Assembly (NCBI GenBank): GCA_009379725.1
Contig: WHTF01000003.1
Location: 1-64,000 of the forward strand
Origin: Deltaproteobacteria bacterium
GTDB lineage: Bacteria; Desulfobacterota; Binatia; UBA9968
Reading direction: 5' to 3'
DNA length: 64,000 bases
The notes under the pieces are model-generated. The model saw nothing but the letters and a program-made list of their open reading frames with translations. It made no database searches and had not been told where the DNA came from. Below, one piece after another: positions 29,617-38,441 of the stretch; position 1 is the first letter of the stretch, and each line of letters starts with the position of its first letter. Both the position numbers and the translations under genes were made by a program.

Positions 29617-30186
29617 ATGTTAAATCTACCTAATTTCCTTACGCTGATTCGTATCCTGACGATACCTTTCTTTCTGGTGTATCTTTCCTATCATCGGTAT
29701 CTGGAAGCGTTGATTATCTTCGTCATCGGCGGCGTTACCGATTTTCTCGACGGCCTTGCCGCAAGGTTGATGAAGCAGCAGACTGCTTTAGGGGCTTATC
29801 TCGACCCCATTGCGGATAAGCTGTTGGTGATTACGTCGTTTATCGTGCTCGGCCTGTTTGGCGGGATACCTATGTGGCTGGCGGTTATAGTTGTCAGCCG
29901 GGATATCTTGATCCTCATGGGATATGGGATTATCTATTTCTTAGTTGATGATGAGCGGCTCGAGGTTCAGCCCAGTTTTGTCGGTAAATGCAGCACGATG
30001 TTGCAACTGCTGACTTTGGGTGTGGCTTTGGCTATGCTTCATAATCCGAAGATTATTGATCTTTTGTGGCGCGATTTCTTAATTGGCGCCACGGCAACCG
30101 CGACGATCCTGTCCGGTGTACAGTATCTTTATCGTGGCTTTCTCTGGTTGCAGAATAAAGCGCCTTCTATTAAGCGGATTAGTTGA
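29617..30186 (+). CDS. pgsA: CDP-diacylglycerol-glycerol-3-phosphate 3-phosphatidyltransferase
   Basis: From ATG 29617 the product has 189 residues and begins MLNLPNFLTLIRILTIP, the usual PgsA opening; the in-frame GTG at 29605 adds only four residues. The CDP-alcohol phosphotransferase signature DGxxARx8GxxxDxxxD is complete (DGLAARLM and then GAYLDPIAD, about residues 48-70). Several membrane helices cover the rest. The enzyme makes phosphatidylglycerol phosphate at the inner membrane, the committed step to phosphatidylglycerol and cardiolipin. It follows hflX closely, across a 14-base tandem duplication, and precedes tRNA-Val. Related enzymes (PssA) have longer sequences and a different N-terminus. 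Confidence 0.93.
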   Translation: MLNLPNFLTLIRILTIPFFLVYLSYHRYLEALIIFVIGGVTDFLDGLAARLMKQQTALGAYLDPIADKLLVITSFIVLGLFGGIPMWLAVIVVSRDILILMGYGIIYFLVDDERLEVQPSFVGKCSTMLQLLTLGVALAMLHNPKIIDLLWRDFLIGATATATILSGVQYLYRGFLWLQNKAPSIKRIS

Positions 30187-30333
30187 CATATCGAGGAAAA
30201 ATTGGTAGTGAAATCAGGTTCTTGCACTGTTCAAATAGGTTCTTCTTCAGCGCAGCGTACTTTGCCGCCACGTAAAAGACCATGAGATTAGCGTTAAACG
30301 TTACCCTTAGGGGATTATCTTGCCTAGTCTTGC

Positions 30334-30408
30334 AGGCACGTAGCTCAGTGGGAGAGCGCTTCCTTGACACGGAAGAGGTCGGCAGTTCAATCCTGCCCGT
30401 GCCTACCA
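30334..30408 (+). tRNA. tRNA-Val (GAC)
   Basis: The 75-base gene folds as a cloverleaf: a perfect 7-pair acceptor (AGGCACG with CGTGCCT), D arm GCTC/GAGC, anticodon stem CTTCC/GGAAG with loop TTGACAC, and T arm GGCAG/CTGCC with TTCAATC. The anticodon is GAC, reading valine codons GUC and GUU. The CCA end is encoded. It sits 22 bases upstream of thrS. Confidence 0.96.
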
Positions 30409-30430
30409 TGTTCATCTAACGACCACCCGC

Positions 30431-32344
30431 ATGGATAGTATTCGTGTAACATTAACCGACGGCAAATCCGTGGAGATTCGCCGCGGTTCTCAAATTAACG
30501 AGCTGGCGTCCGCTCTGGGCGTCAATGGCGACGTTATTGCGGCGAAAGTCAATCGCCAACTCGTAGACTTGAGCCGGGCGCTTGAAGAAGATTGCTCGAT
30601 TGAATGGGTGTCCAGGGAAAGTGCCGACGGTCTTGATGTGTTGCGGCATTCGACGGCGCATCTGATGGCCCAGGCCGTGCAGAGTTTGTTTCCCGGAACT
30701 CAGGTTACGATCGGCCCGACTATCGAAGACGGCTTTTATTACGACTTCAAGCGAGAACAACCTTTTACGCCGGAAGAAATCGAGAAGATCGAAGCCCGCA
30801 TGGAGGAATTGGCAAAGGCCAATCTCAAAGTGACTCGCGAAGAAATGCCGAAAAGCCGGGCCATTGAGCTGTTTAGAAAGCTGGGCGAAAACTACAAAGT
30901 GGCCATCATCGAAGAGATCCCTGAAGAGACGGTTTCCCTTTACCGGCAAGGTGAATGGGTGGACCTGTGCCGTGGTCCGCACGTTCCTTCCACCGGAGTA
31001 CTCAAAGCTTTTAAGATAACCACAGTCGCGGGTGCATATTGGCGCGGTGATGAGAAAAACGAGATGCTCCAGCGTCTCTATGGAACATCGTGGCCCGATA
31101 AGGCCAAGCTCAAGGAACATTTGCGGCTGCTCGAGGAAGCCCAAAAGCGCGATCATAGGAAATTGGGGCGGGAACTGGACTTGTTCAGCTTTCATCCTGT
31201 CGCCCCGGCAAGTCCGTTTTTTCATCCCAAGGGAGCGATTGTTTACAACCAACTCATCTCCTATGTACGTAGCCTTTATGTGCGTTACGCCTACGAAGAA
31301 GTGATCACGCCGCAGATCCTCGACGTTGAGTTGTGGCACCGCTCCGGCCACTACGATCACTATCGTGACAGCATGTATTTCACCGAGGTCGATGAGCGAC
31401 AATTCGGCGTCAAGCCGATGAATTGTCCCGGTCATACCTTGATCTATTCATCGAGGAAACGCTCCTACCGAGATCTGCCGCTGCGGATGGCGGATTTCGG
31501 CCGTTTGCATCGCTATGAAAGGTCAGGCGTCACCGCGGGCCTCACCCGTGTACGTTCTTTCTCTCAAGATGATGCTCACATTTTCTGCGCGCCGGATCAG
31601 ATCGAATCCGAAATCAGCAGTCTCATCAAAATGCTGCGCGAGGTCTATCGAACATTTCAGTTTGGCGACATGCAAGTCAAACTATCGACGCGTCCCAAAG
31701 ATTTTATCGGCGACGTGGAGATCTGGGAAAAGGCCGAGGCCGCACTGGGCCAGGCGCTTTCTAAAGAACGCATCGATTATCAGGTTAATCCAGGAGATGG
31801 GGCTTTCTACGGGCCGAAGATCGATTTCGTCGTTCTTGACGCGCTGCGGCGCGGCTGGCAGCTGGCGACCATGCAGCTCGATTTCTTTTTGCCGGAGCGT
31901 TTTGAGTTGGTTTACACATCGGCTGGGGGCACGGATGAGCGGCCGGTGATGATTCATCGGGCGCTGCTCGGCTCCATCGAGCGATTCATGGGAATTCTGA
32001 TCGAGCATTGCGCGGGTGCTTTTCCCTTATGGATCGCGCCGGTGCAAGTGCGCATTTTGACCGTTACCGATGACCACAAAGATTATGCTAAAAGGATTTT
32101 TGAGGAGCTGCGGAATGCAGGCTGGCGCGTGGAGTTGGATGGCCGGAATGAAAAGCTCGGCTATAAAATCCGCGAAGCTCAATTAGCCAAGATTCCCTAT
32201 GCCCTCATCATCGGAGAAAAGGAAGTTCAGGCACAGACTGTCGCGCCGCGCCGCCGAGGCGGAGAAAATTTCCCACCGCTGGGCGTGGCTGAATTTATCC
32301 AGAAACTTCGCTCCGAGGTTGCACAAGAAAAGGGAGCAGCATAA
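30431..32344 (+). CDS. thrS: Threonyl-tRNA synthetase
   Basis: The 637-residue class II synthetase has an N-terminal TGS domain (about 1-62), an editing domain with HSTAHLMAQAV near 74, and a catalytic core with zinc ligand Cys332 in MNCPGH. Motif 2 is RMADFGRLHRYERSG near 357, and the motif 3 region RPVMIHRALLGSIERF lies near 503. The anticodon-binding domain closes the protein (PLWIAPVQVRILTV). It attaches threonine to tRNA-Thr and edits mischarged serine. It opens the thrS-infC-rpmI-rplT-pheS-pheT-ihfA-merR cluster. No T-box leader is apparent, but tRNA-Val lies immediately upstream. Confidence 0.97.
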   Translation: MDSIRVTLTDGKSVEIRRGSQINELASALGVNGDVIAAKVNRQLVDLSRALEEDCSIEWVSRESADGLDVLRHSTAHLMAQAVQSLFPGTQVTIGPTIEDGFYYDFKREQPFTPEEIEKIEARMEELAKANLKVTREEMPKSRAIELFRKLGENYKVAIIEEIPEETVSLYRQGEWVDLCRGPHVPSTGVLKAFKITTVAGAYWRGDEKNEMLQRLYGTSWPDKAKLKEHLRLLEEAQKRDHRKLGRELDLFSFHPVAPASPFFHPKGAIVYNQLISYVRSLYVRYAYEEVITPQILDVELWHRSGHYDHYRDSMYFTEVDERQFGVKPMNCPGHTLIYSSRKRSYRDLPLRMADFGRLHRYERSGVTAGLTRVRSFSQDDAHIFCAPDQIESEISSLIKMLREVYRTFQFGDMQVKLSTRPKDFIGDVEIWEKAEAALGQALSKERIDYQVNPGDGAFYGPKIDFVVLDALRRGWQLATMQLDFFLPERFELVYTSAGGTDERPVMIHRALLGSIERFMGILIEHCAGAFPLWIAPVQVRILTVTDDHKDYAKRIFEELRNAGWRVELDGRNEKLGYKIREAQLAKIPYALIIGEKEVQAQTVAPRRRGGENFPPLGVAEFIQKLRSEVAQEKGAA

Positions 32345-32363
32345 TGAGTGTTTTTCATAGCAT

Positions 32364-32377
32364 GGAGGTGTCTTATC
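32364..32377 (+). promoter_or_regulatory. Ribosome binding site setting an AUC start for infC
   Basis: GGAGGTG at 32364-32370 is followed by TCTT and ATC (32375-32377), the point where similarity to IF3 begins. No ATG, GTG or TTG in the IF3 frame lies at a proper distance. The in-frame GTG 32348 is upstream of this site. An overlapping 12-codon frame (ATG 32344 to TAA 32382) crosses the same site in another register. IF3 of E. coli starts at AUU and represses itself through discrimination against that codon; the same logic would fit here. Confidence 0.65.
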
Positions 32378-32878
32378 GCTAAAGAAGCGAGAATCAATCA
32401 TCAAATTCGAGCCCGTGAGGTACGGGTCATTGGCGCTCAAGGGGAACAACTGGGTGTCATGCCGTTGCACGAGGCGCTAAGACAAGTGGATGCCTTGGGA
32501 TTGGATCTGGTAGAGGTTGCGCCCGAAGCCCAACCGCCGGTCTGTCGTATGATGGACTACGGAAAATTCCGGTATCAGCAAAGAAAAAAAGCGCACGGAC
32601 CGAAAAAGCACACGGTCGTAGAAATCAAAGAAGTCAAAATGGGGTCGCGAACGGATGCCCATGACGTCGAACACAAGGTGCGCAACATCCGGCAGTTTAT
32701 CGAGAAGGGCCAACGGGTGAAAGTGTCGGTCTTTTTTCGTGGCCGTGAGATTACCCATCCTGAGCTGGGCAGACAGATGCTGCGCGGTGTCATGGACCAA
32801 ATAACGGACATCGCAAAAGTCGATATCGAGCCGCGCCTAGAGGGCCGGAATATGGCGATGCTGCTTACGCCCAAGTAA
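32375..32878 (+). CDS. infC: Translation initiation factor IF-3, probable AUC start
   Basis: The 167-residue product reads (M)AKEARINHQIRAREVRVIG, then MPLHEALRQVDALGLDLVEVAP. CRMMDYGKFRYQQRKK (about 66-81) completes the N-domain and linker. VVEIKEVKMGSRTDAHDVEHK starts the C-domain, given here by its key part KMGSRTDAHD near 96. IF3 binds the 30S subunit, blocks 50S joining and checks the initiation codon. The chosen start is ATC at 32375 because of the GGAGGTG 6 bases upstream and the family N-terminus. A GTG at 32348 would add nine residues unlike IF3. The thrS stop ends about 30 bases upstream. Confidence 0.93.
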   Translation: MAKEARINHQIRAREVRVIGAQGEQLGVMPLHEALRQVDALGLDLVEVAPEAQPPVCRMMDYGKFRYQQRKKAHGPKKHTVVEIKEVKMGSRTDAHDVEHKVRNIRQFIEKGQRVKVSVFFRGREITHPELGRQMLRGVMDQITDIAKVDIEPRLEGRNMAMLLTPK

Positions 32879-32914
32879 AACTATACGGGGAATTCAATCG
32901 AAGAGGAGAACGAT

Positions 32915-33112
32915 GTGCCTAAAATCAAAACCAACAGAGCCGCAGCTAAACGGTTTCGAGTAACGGCCGGCGGGAAGATCAAACGCAATAAAGGTTTCAA
33001 AAGACACCTGCTTTCATCGAAGGGAAAAAAGCGCAAACGACAGCTGCGCAGCGGCACCATGGTATCGGCAGCCGAGCAGAAAAATATTCGCGAACTGATA
33101 CCGTACAAATAA
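32915..33112 (+). CDS. rpmI: 50S ribosomal protein L35
   Basis: The 65-residue basic protein starts at GTG 32915 behind AGGAG and reads [14 protein letters not shown], then [20 protein letters not shown], the typical L35 pattern. It belongs to the large ribosomal subunit. Its place between infC and rplT is conserved across bacteria, and the three genes are commonly one transcript. Length is normal. Confidence 0.97.
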   Translation: MPKIKTNRAAAKRFRVTAGGKIKRNKGFKRHLLSSKGKKRKRQLRSGTMVSAAEQKNIRELIPYK

Positions 33113-33159
33113 CCTTGTCTGAACCTATTCGGAAAGCAGCTTAGAAAGGAGCTACTCAA

Positions 33160-33519
33160 GTGCCACGAGCTAAAGGGGGGAGTAAAACCCGCCAGAGAAG
33201 AAAAAAGGTCATGAAGATGGCCAAGGGCTATGTTGGAGGTCGTGGCCGGTTATACCGGTCCGCCCGCGAAACAGTCGAGAGAGGTTTAGCGTTCGCCTAT
33301 CGTGATCGTCGGGTCAAAAAAAGAACGTTTCGCGGCCTCTGGATTACTCGTATCGGTGCAGCGGCCAAGCTTAGCGGAATTTCATACAGCCAGCTCATCA
33401 AAGGCCTGAAACAGGCGAATGTCGAGATCGACAGAAAAGTTTTGGCGGAGATAGCGGTCGCCGATTCGGCCGGTTTCGATCAGTTGGCGCAGCGCGCTAA
33501 ATCCAGTCTTGTCGCCTAA
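33160..33519 (+). CDS. rplT: 50S ribosomal protein L20
   Basis: The 119-residue protein starts at GTG 33160, 9 bases after an AAAGGAG site. Hallmarks are a strongly basic N-terminal helix (RQRRKKVMKMAKGYVGGRGRL in part), RDRRVKKRTFRGLWITRI near 48-65 and a C-terminal helix region with YSQLIKGL. L20 binds 23S rRNA early in large-subunit assembly, and in several bacteria it represses the infC-rpmI-rplT messenger. I see no obvious copy of its rRNA site upstream, so autogenous control here is untested. Confidence 0.97.
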   Translation: MPRAKGGSKTRQRRKKVMKMAKGYVGGRGRLYRSARETVERGLAFAYRDRRVKKRTFRGLWITRIGAAAKLSGISYSQLIKGLKQANVEIDRKVLAEIAVADSAGFDQLAQRAKSSLVA

Positions 33520-33540
33520 GTTTTCGGACAAACCTTTTCA

Positions 33541-34581
33541 ATGAGCGATTCTTTAGACTCACTGCGGGAAGAGACGCTGGTTCGAATCGACAGCTCACGA
33601 AATGAAGCGGAGATCGAACAGCTGCGCATCGAAGCTCTGGGACGTAAAGGCAGACTGACGCTTCTTTTGCGGGGGCTCAAGGATCTTCCCGCCGACGAAA
33701 GGCCGCGCGTCGGGGAGCAGCTTAATCAACTGAGGCAGTTGCTCGAAGCGCGAATCGAAGATCGGCTCGAGCTTGTTAAAGCGCGGGATAAAGAAAAAGC
33801 CTTACGCGAAGAAACCATCGATATCACGCTTCCCGGAAATCGCTGGGAGCGTGGCCGCATTCATCCATTAACGGCAGTCATCGATGAAATCGTCGATATC
33901 TTTTGGGGCATGGGCTTCGAAATCGCGCGCGGACCCGATATCGAGGACGATTACCACAATTTTGAAGCGCTGAATATTCCCAAGGATCATCCTGCCAGAG
34001 ATATGCAGGATACTTTTTTTGTCACAGACGGCCGATTGTTGAGGACCCATACCTCGCCGGTGCAGATCCGCACCATGGAGAATCGCCAGCCGCCGTTACA
34101 GGTTGTCGTCCCAGGCGCGGTTTATCGCCATGATGACGACGCCACTCACTCGCCGATGTTTCATCAAGTGGAGGGCTTCATGGTGGATGGCGATATAGCC
34201 TTCTCGGACCTCAAAGGCGTATTGACTCACTTCTTGAAGCAGGTTTTCAGTGAAAAAGCCGGGGTGCGTTTTCGACCGAGTTTTTTTCCGTTTACAGAGC
34301 CGAGCGCGGAAATCGATATCCAGTGTGTGATCTGCAGCGGGTATCGACGCAATGCTCAAGAGCAGCACTGCCGAGTCTGCAAGGGCAGCGGCTGGCTGGA
34401 GATCATTGGCGCCGGCATGATCGATCCGCAAGTTTTTAGATTTGTCGGCTATGATCCGGAACGAGTGTCCGGATTCGCTTTTGGCATGGGCGTTGAACGT
34501 ATTGCGATGCTTAAATATAGTATCGACGACATCCGGCTGTTTTTTCAAAACGATTTGAGATTCCTCAGACAATTCGGCTAA
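33541..34581 (+). CDS. pheS: Phenylalanyl-tRNA synthetase alpha subunit
   Basis: The 346-residue subunit has an N-terminal coiled coil (about residues 1-85) that contacts tRNA, and then the class II catalytic domain. That domain shows GRIHPLTAVIDEIVDIFWGMGFE in part near 105-125, MQDTFFV, the LRTHTSPVQIRTM motif near 161, and motif 3 GFAFGMGVERIAMLKY near 316-331. The cysteines CVICSG and CRVCKGSG near 262-283 resemble a structural metal site. It forms an alpha2-beta2 enzyme with PheT, whose gene starts 84 bases downstream. Confidence 0.97.
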   Translation: MSDSLDSLREETLVRIDSSRNEAEIEQLRIEALGRKGRLTLLLRGLKDLPADERPRVGEQLNQLRQLLEARIEDRLELVKARDKEKALREETIDITLPGNRWERGRIHPLTAVIDEIVDIFWGMGFEIARGPDIEDDYHNFEALNIPKDHPARDMQDTFFVTDGRLLRTHTSPVQIRTMENRQPPLQVVVPGAVYRHDDDATHSPMFHQVEGFMVDGDIAFSDLKGVLTHFLKQVFSEKAGVRFRPSFFPFTEPSAEIDIQCVICSGYRRNAQEQHCRVCKGSGWLEIIGAGMIDPQVFRFVGYDPERVSGFAFGMGVERIAMLKYSIDDIRLFFQNDLRFLRQFG

Positions 34582-34665
34582 AAAGAGTTTTTAGACGGAG
34601 TCATGTTGGAGTAGTGGTATTGGACCGGACCCTCCCATCCTCCAGCACTCCGATACGCTATTTTC

Positions 34666-36753
34666 ATGAAGTTTACTCTGAATTGGTTAAAGGAATTCGT
34701 CGCCTTCGACGATTCTCCCGAGAAGCTTTCCGAATTGCTGACGATGGCGGGTCTCGAAGTGGAGTCGGTCACGCCGTTGAGCGCGATCGAAGGCGGTGCC
34801 AGCGACTGGTTGTTTGAAATCAGCGTGACCCCCAATCGCGGCGATTGTTTGAGCGTCATGGGCTTGGCCCGGGAGGTGTCCGTCCTCACCGGCAATACCG
34901 TTACGGCGAACCTAGCCCATAGAGATGGCAACACGGTGCAGAGTTTGGCGGGCATGGCGATAGAAATTACTGACCCCGAGCTTTGCCCTCGTTACTCGGC
35001 CAAAGTCATCGAGGGGGTCCGGATGGGCCAGGCGCCCGTATGGATGCGGGATCGACTCGAGGCGTGCGGGGTTCGCGCGCTTAATAATGTTGTAGACGTT
35101 ACCAATTACGTGATGTTGGAGACCGGACAACCGCTGCACGCGTTCGATTTGGACCGATTAACCGATGGGCGGATCGTCGTGCGGCGAGCGGGTAGTGTCA
35201 AGAAATTTATTACACTGGACGGCATCGAGCGGGAACTGAGCGAAAGTGATCTATTGATTTGCGATGGCGAGATGCCCATCGCCTTGGCTGGAGTCATGGG
35301 CGGGCACAATTCCGAAGTTACAAACCAAACCCGCCGGGTTCTCTTAGAAAGCGCTCATTTCGATCCGACTACCATTCGCCGCACGGCAAAACGGCTGGGT
35401 CTACACAGCGAAGCATCGCACCGGTTCGAGCGTGGCGTCGATCCCTCGGGGACGGTCGCAGCGGCGGATCGCGCGACAGCTCTCATGGCCGAGTACGCCG
35501 GCGGGTCCGTAGAAGCCGGAGTGCTGGACAGCTATCCCAGGCCGCCAAAGATATCATCCATTCTGCTACGGCAGGAAAGCATCGAGAAATTACTCGGAAC
35601 GAGAATCCCTCCCGATCAGGTGGAAAAATTCCTCAAAGCTCTCGGTCTGAAGATCCACAAGCGAGCAGGGCAGGGCAGCCTTGAAGTTTTACCACCGACA
35701 CGTCGCACGGATCTAACCCGCGAGGCGGACTTGATCGAGGATCTGGCGCGGCTCTATGGTTATCAGAACATCCCCACGACGTTACCGATACTGCAATGTG
35801 CGGCAGCAAGAGCCGACTATCATCTCGCATGGGAGCGCAGAATCCGTTCCTTTCTCGCCGGCGAGGGATTGGTCGAAGCGATCAATCTTCCCTTTACCAG
35901 CGAGGCGATGAACCACGCGTTCTCAGGTCTATGGGACGGCCCAACATCAGCCGTGCCGGTCTTGAACCCGCTGGTGAAGGAAAGTGCCGAGATGCGGTTG
36001 AGCCTGCTCCCTGGACTCATTGACAACTTTCGGCTCAATCTCGCCCAGCAGGCGGAAAATTTCTTTGCCTATCAACTGGGCAAAATTTTTCGCCGGCAGG
36101 CGAACGGCGAGATTGAAGAGAAGCAATGTCTGGCGGGTTTACTTTTCGGTTCGCGAACGCGCAAAGGATTGCGATCGTCGGGAAATGGATCTGCAATCGG
36201 GTTCCTCGACTCTAAAGGACTGGTCGAAGGGATTCTCGACGTGTTCCATTTGCGAGAATCGGTTATTTGGTCACGTGCTAAGCTCAGTGTCCTTCATCCC
36301 GGAAGAGCTTCCGATCTACTGTACGATGGCCAAAAAATAGGCCATATGGGAGAGAGTCATCCAAACCTGATTGATCAATTCGGTGTGCCGGCGTTTCTGC
36401 CATTCGAACTTGACTTTGACAAGTTGGTTCAGTATTCTCCGCGACAAATAAAGGCTAGTTCCCTGCCGCGTTACCCGGCGGTCGAGCGTGATATTGCTCT
36501 AGTCGTGGATCAGGCTCTCCCGTCTCAACAGATCATCGGTTGCATCAACGAACTTGGCCAAACACTAATTGAACGTATAGAAGTATTTGACGAGTACCGT
36601 GGCGCATCGATTCCTGAAGGCAAGAAAAGCTTGGCATACAAAATTTCCTATCGCGCCAATGATCGGACGTTAACTGACGGCGAGGTCAATGCGCTTCACC
36701 AAGATCTCGTTGATCATGTCGGCAAGGTTTTTACTGCTCAGCGAAGGAGCTAA
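34666..36753 (+). CDS. pheT: Phenylalanyl-tRNA synthetase beta subunit, lacking the B2 tRNA-binding domain
   Basis: The 695-residue protein opens MKFTLNWLKEFV and reaches LTMAGLEVESV by residue 31 as usual, but then passes within about 20 residues to EISVTPNRGDCLS. In E. coli about 110 residues of the EMAPII-like B2 OB fold lie between these points. Everything else is present: the B3/B4 editing region (NNVVDVTNYVMLETGQPLHAFD), B5 with HRFERGVDPSGT, the catalytic-like B6/B7 domains, and the C-terminal B8 anticodon-binding domain (ERDIALVVD, YRANDRTLTD). No frameshift marks the gap. PheT completes the alpha2-beta2 enzyme and edits misacylated Tyr-tRNA. Loss of B2 should alter tRNA contacts, not catalysis. 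Confidence 0.94.
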   Translation: MKFTLNWLKEFVAFDDSPEKLSELLTMAGLEVESVTPLSAIEGGASDWLFEISVTPNRGDCLSVMGLAREVSVLTGNTVTANLAHRDGNTVQSLAGMAIEITDPELCPRYSAKVIEGVRMGQAPVWMRDRLEACGVRALNNVVDVTNYVMLETGQPLHAFDLDRLTDGRIVVRRAGSVKKFITLDGIERELSESDLLICDGEMPIALAGVMGGHNSEVTNQTRRVLLESAHFDPTTIRRTAKRLGLHSEASHRFERGVDPSGTVAAADRATALMAEYAGGSVEAGVLDSYPRPPKISSILLRQESIEKLLGTRIPPDQVEKFLKALGLKIHKRAGQGSLEVLPPTRRTDLTREADLIEDLARLYGYQNIPTTLPILQCAAARADYHLAWERRIRSFLAGEGLVEAINLPFTSEAMNHAFSGLWDGPTSAVPVLNPLVKESAEMRLSLLPGLIDNFRLNLAQQAENFFAYQLGKIFRRQANGEIEEKQCLAGLLFGSRTRKGLRSSGNGSAIGFLDSKGLVEGILDVFHLRESVIWSRAKLSVLHPGRASDLLYDGQKIGHMGESHPNLIDQFGVPAFLPFELDFDKLVQYSPRQIKASSLPRYPAVERDIALVVDQALPSQQIIGCINELGQTLIERIEVFDEYRGASIPEGKKSLAYKISYRANDRTLTDGEVNALHQDLVDHVGKVFTAQRRS

Positions 36754-36786
36754 AAAACCCCAATTGCTAGGAAAGGGATATTGGCA

Positions 36787-37098
36787 ATGACGAAGGCAGA
36801 AATCATCACGCGAATTTACGAAAAGGTCGGCTTTTCTAAAAAGGACGCGACCGACGTAGTCGAAGCCACTTTCGATATTATCAAAGGTTGCCTCGAGCAG
36901 GGTCAAAAAGTCAAAATTTCCGGCTTCGGCAATTTCGTCGTCAATACCAAGCGGCCGCGCAAAGGAAGAAATCCGCAAACCGGCGATGAAATTATTATCG
37001 TGGGACGTAAAGTGCTGACCTTTAAAGCGAGCCAGATTCTCAAGAAAAGTCTCAACGGGATGTCGGCGACGGAATCTTCGCCTACTGAAGCGGAATAG
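36787..37098 (+). CDS. ihfA: Integration host factor alpha subunit
   Basis: The 103-residue HU/IHF-fold protein begins MTKAEIITRIYEKVGFSKKDA, and ISGFGNFVVNTKRPRKGRNPQTG (in part, about 45-67) forms the DNA-binding arm with the conserved Pro. Position after pheT is the classic place of ihfA (himA), which supports IHF-alpha over HU. IHF bends DNA in recombination, replication and transcription together with IHF-beta. The ATG 36787 is chosen; GGGA lies about 10 bases upstream. A TTG two codons earlier is possible. Confidence 0.9.
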   Translation: MTKAEIITRIYEKVGFSKKDATDVVEATFDIIKGCLEQGQKVKISGFGNFVVNTKRPRKGRNPQTGDEIIIVGRKVLTFKASQILKKSLNGMSATESSPTEAE

Positions 37099-37107
37099 AT
37101 AATTGTG

Positions 37108-37461
37108 ATGCCAACTCCGTTGCCGGATAAAATTTATTTCAAGATCGGCGAAGTGAGCGAGATCGTCGGGGTCGAACCCTATGTGTTGCGCTACTGGGAA
37201 ACGGAATTCGATCTGCTCAAGCCTTCAAAGGCGCCATCGCGCCATCGTCTTTACAAGAAAAAGGATGTGGAGCTTTTATTGGATATCAAGCGGCTCCTCT
37301 ACACCGAAGGGTTTACGATCGAAGGCGCGCGCAAAAAACTGAAGGAGACCAAGAAGGAAGAGAAAGACCAACTGAAGCTGCCGCTCTCCGATCAGAAGTA
37401 TAGAACCGCCCTCGCCAAACTCAAAAAAGATCTCGAATCGCTTCGTCGACTGCTTTCCTGA
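37108..37461 (+). CDS. MerR-family transcriptional regulator
   Basis: The 117-residue protein has a MerR winged-helix DNA-binding domain: [21 protein letters not shown] near residues 12-32, in part, then [23 protein letters not shown] and the wing helix [12 protein letters not shown] long Lys/Glu-rich helix follows (about 75-115) in place of a sensor domain, so no ligand can be guessed. It ends the pheS-pheT-ihfA run, a position held by similar small MerR proteins in deltaproteobacteria. Start ATG 37108 overlaps an in-frame GTG at 37105. Confidence 0.87.
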   Translation: MPTPLPDKIYFKIGEVSEIVGVEPYVLRYWETEFDLLKPSKAPSRHRLYKKKDVELLLDIKRLLYTEGFTIEGARKKLKETKKEEKDQLKLPLSDQKYRTALAKLKKDLESLRRLLS

Positions 37462-37523
37462 CGCAAAAAGTTTCTGATGCGACGAGCGTTGGGGAGATGC
37501 TTTTGAGGAATCCGACCGATACG

Positions 37524-38315
37524 TTAGACGCCATTTGTCGGGGATTGAAAACATCTGAGATTCCAGTCATGTCCCTCGACGGCGAGCGCGCCGATATAAT
37601 CAGGGCCGATGGGAATTTCTTCCAAGCGCCAACATGAGGCTTCCGCCACATCATCCTCAGTCCTCAGAAGCGCCGCCGGTTCTCCCGGAATAAGCGACAC
37701 CTCGAAGTCCTTTAACGGTAACTGTAACCCCAGTCCTTGTGCTTTGATGTATGCCTCTTTACGGGTCCAGCAGTTGAAGAACGCTTGCGGCTGAAGTGCG
37801 GATGGAAGCCTTGTGAGTTGAGCCACTTCTCCGGGCGCGAAGAACCTAGCCGCAAGCTCCATTCGGTCGAACTCTCGATGTATATACTCGACATCGATTC
37901 CGATCCGTCTTCCGTCAGTGACGCCAATTAACGCCGCGCTTGCCGAATGCGACAGGTTGAAGCATAGAGGTTTGGCTTCGACAGTCGATAACAGTTCCGG
38001 TTTTCCCTGCGGCCCTGCCAAGAACTTCAACCGTAATGGATCGATTCTAAGATAGTGTCCTAAAATATGACGCAATGCGCCGTGAGCTACGATGTACCTT
38101 TTGCGATCGCGCTCGAATTTGAATTTGCCGGCTCGAGCAAGTTCTTCGGATGAAAGATCTTTCTGCAATTGTTCAATACGGCAGTCGGATGCATCAAGAT
38201 CAACTAGCCAGACATGAACTTCATCGTCAGCCAGGCGTGGTAATTCAGCGGGTTGTTCGAAGTTGTCTAATGTGAAATCAAGCACGGCTCTCACGCTTTC
38301 TTGTTTGGTCTGCAA
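37524..38315 (-). CDS. 4'-phosphopantetheinyl transferase (Sfp type)
   Basis: The 263-residue protein is of Sfp/AcpT size. It has RKRYIVAHGALRHIL near residues 70-84, FNLSHSASAALIGVT near 118-132, the Mg-binding GIDVEYI near 138-144, and the second signature WTRKEAYIKAQGLGL near 183-197. These enzymes move the phosphopantetheine arm from coenzyme A to carrier proteins of polyketide, nonribosomal peptide or fatty acid synthesis. No synthase genes are in this window, so its partner is elsewhere. The start is TTG 38315 and is uncertain; a GTG seven codons later is possible. It converges with the merR gene. Confidence 0.9.
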   Translation of the reverse strand: MQTKQESVRAVLDFTLDNFEQPAELPRLADDEVHVWLVDLDASDCRIEQLQKDLSSEELARAGKFKFERDRKRYIVAHGALRHILGHYLRIDPLRLKFLAGPQGKPELLSTVEAKPLCFNLSHSASAALIGVTDGRRIGIDVEYIHREFDRMELAARFFAPGEVAQLTRLPSALQPQAFFNCWTRKEAYIKAQGLGLQLPLKDFEVSLIPGEPAALLRTEDDVAEASCWRLEEIPIGPDYIGALAVEGHDWNLRCFQSPTNGV

Positions 38316-38441
38316 ATTTTTTCCAGCTCAAATGTTGGCTAGTTTACCGTTGCAGGGGCAAAAAGCCAGACGTCCAGTTCGAGTGATTGTGAGCGTTCAT
38401 CAATGACATCTCTTAAAGAGAGACATACGAATGCCATTAAA

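Noticed and set aside
30179-30415. Minus-strand frame encoding a protein that starts MNMVGTGRIELPTSSVSRKR
   Set aside because: It is antisense to tRNA-Val; this peptide is a well-known false gene product read through the complement of tRNA genes.
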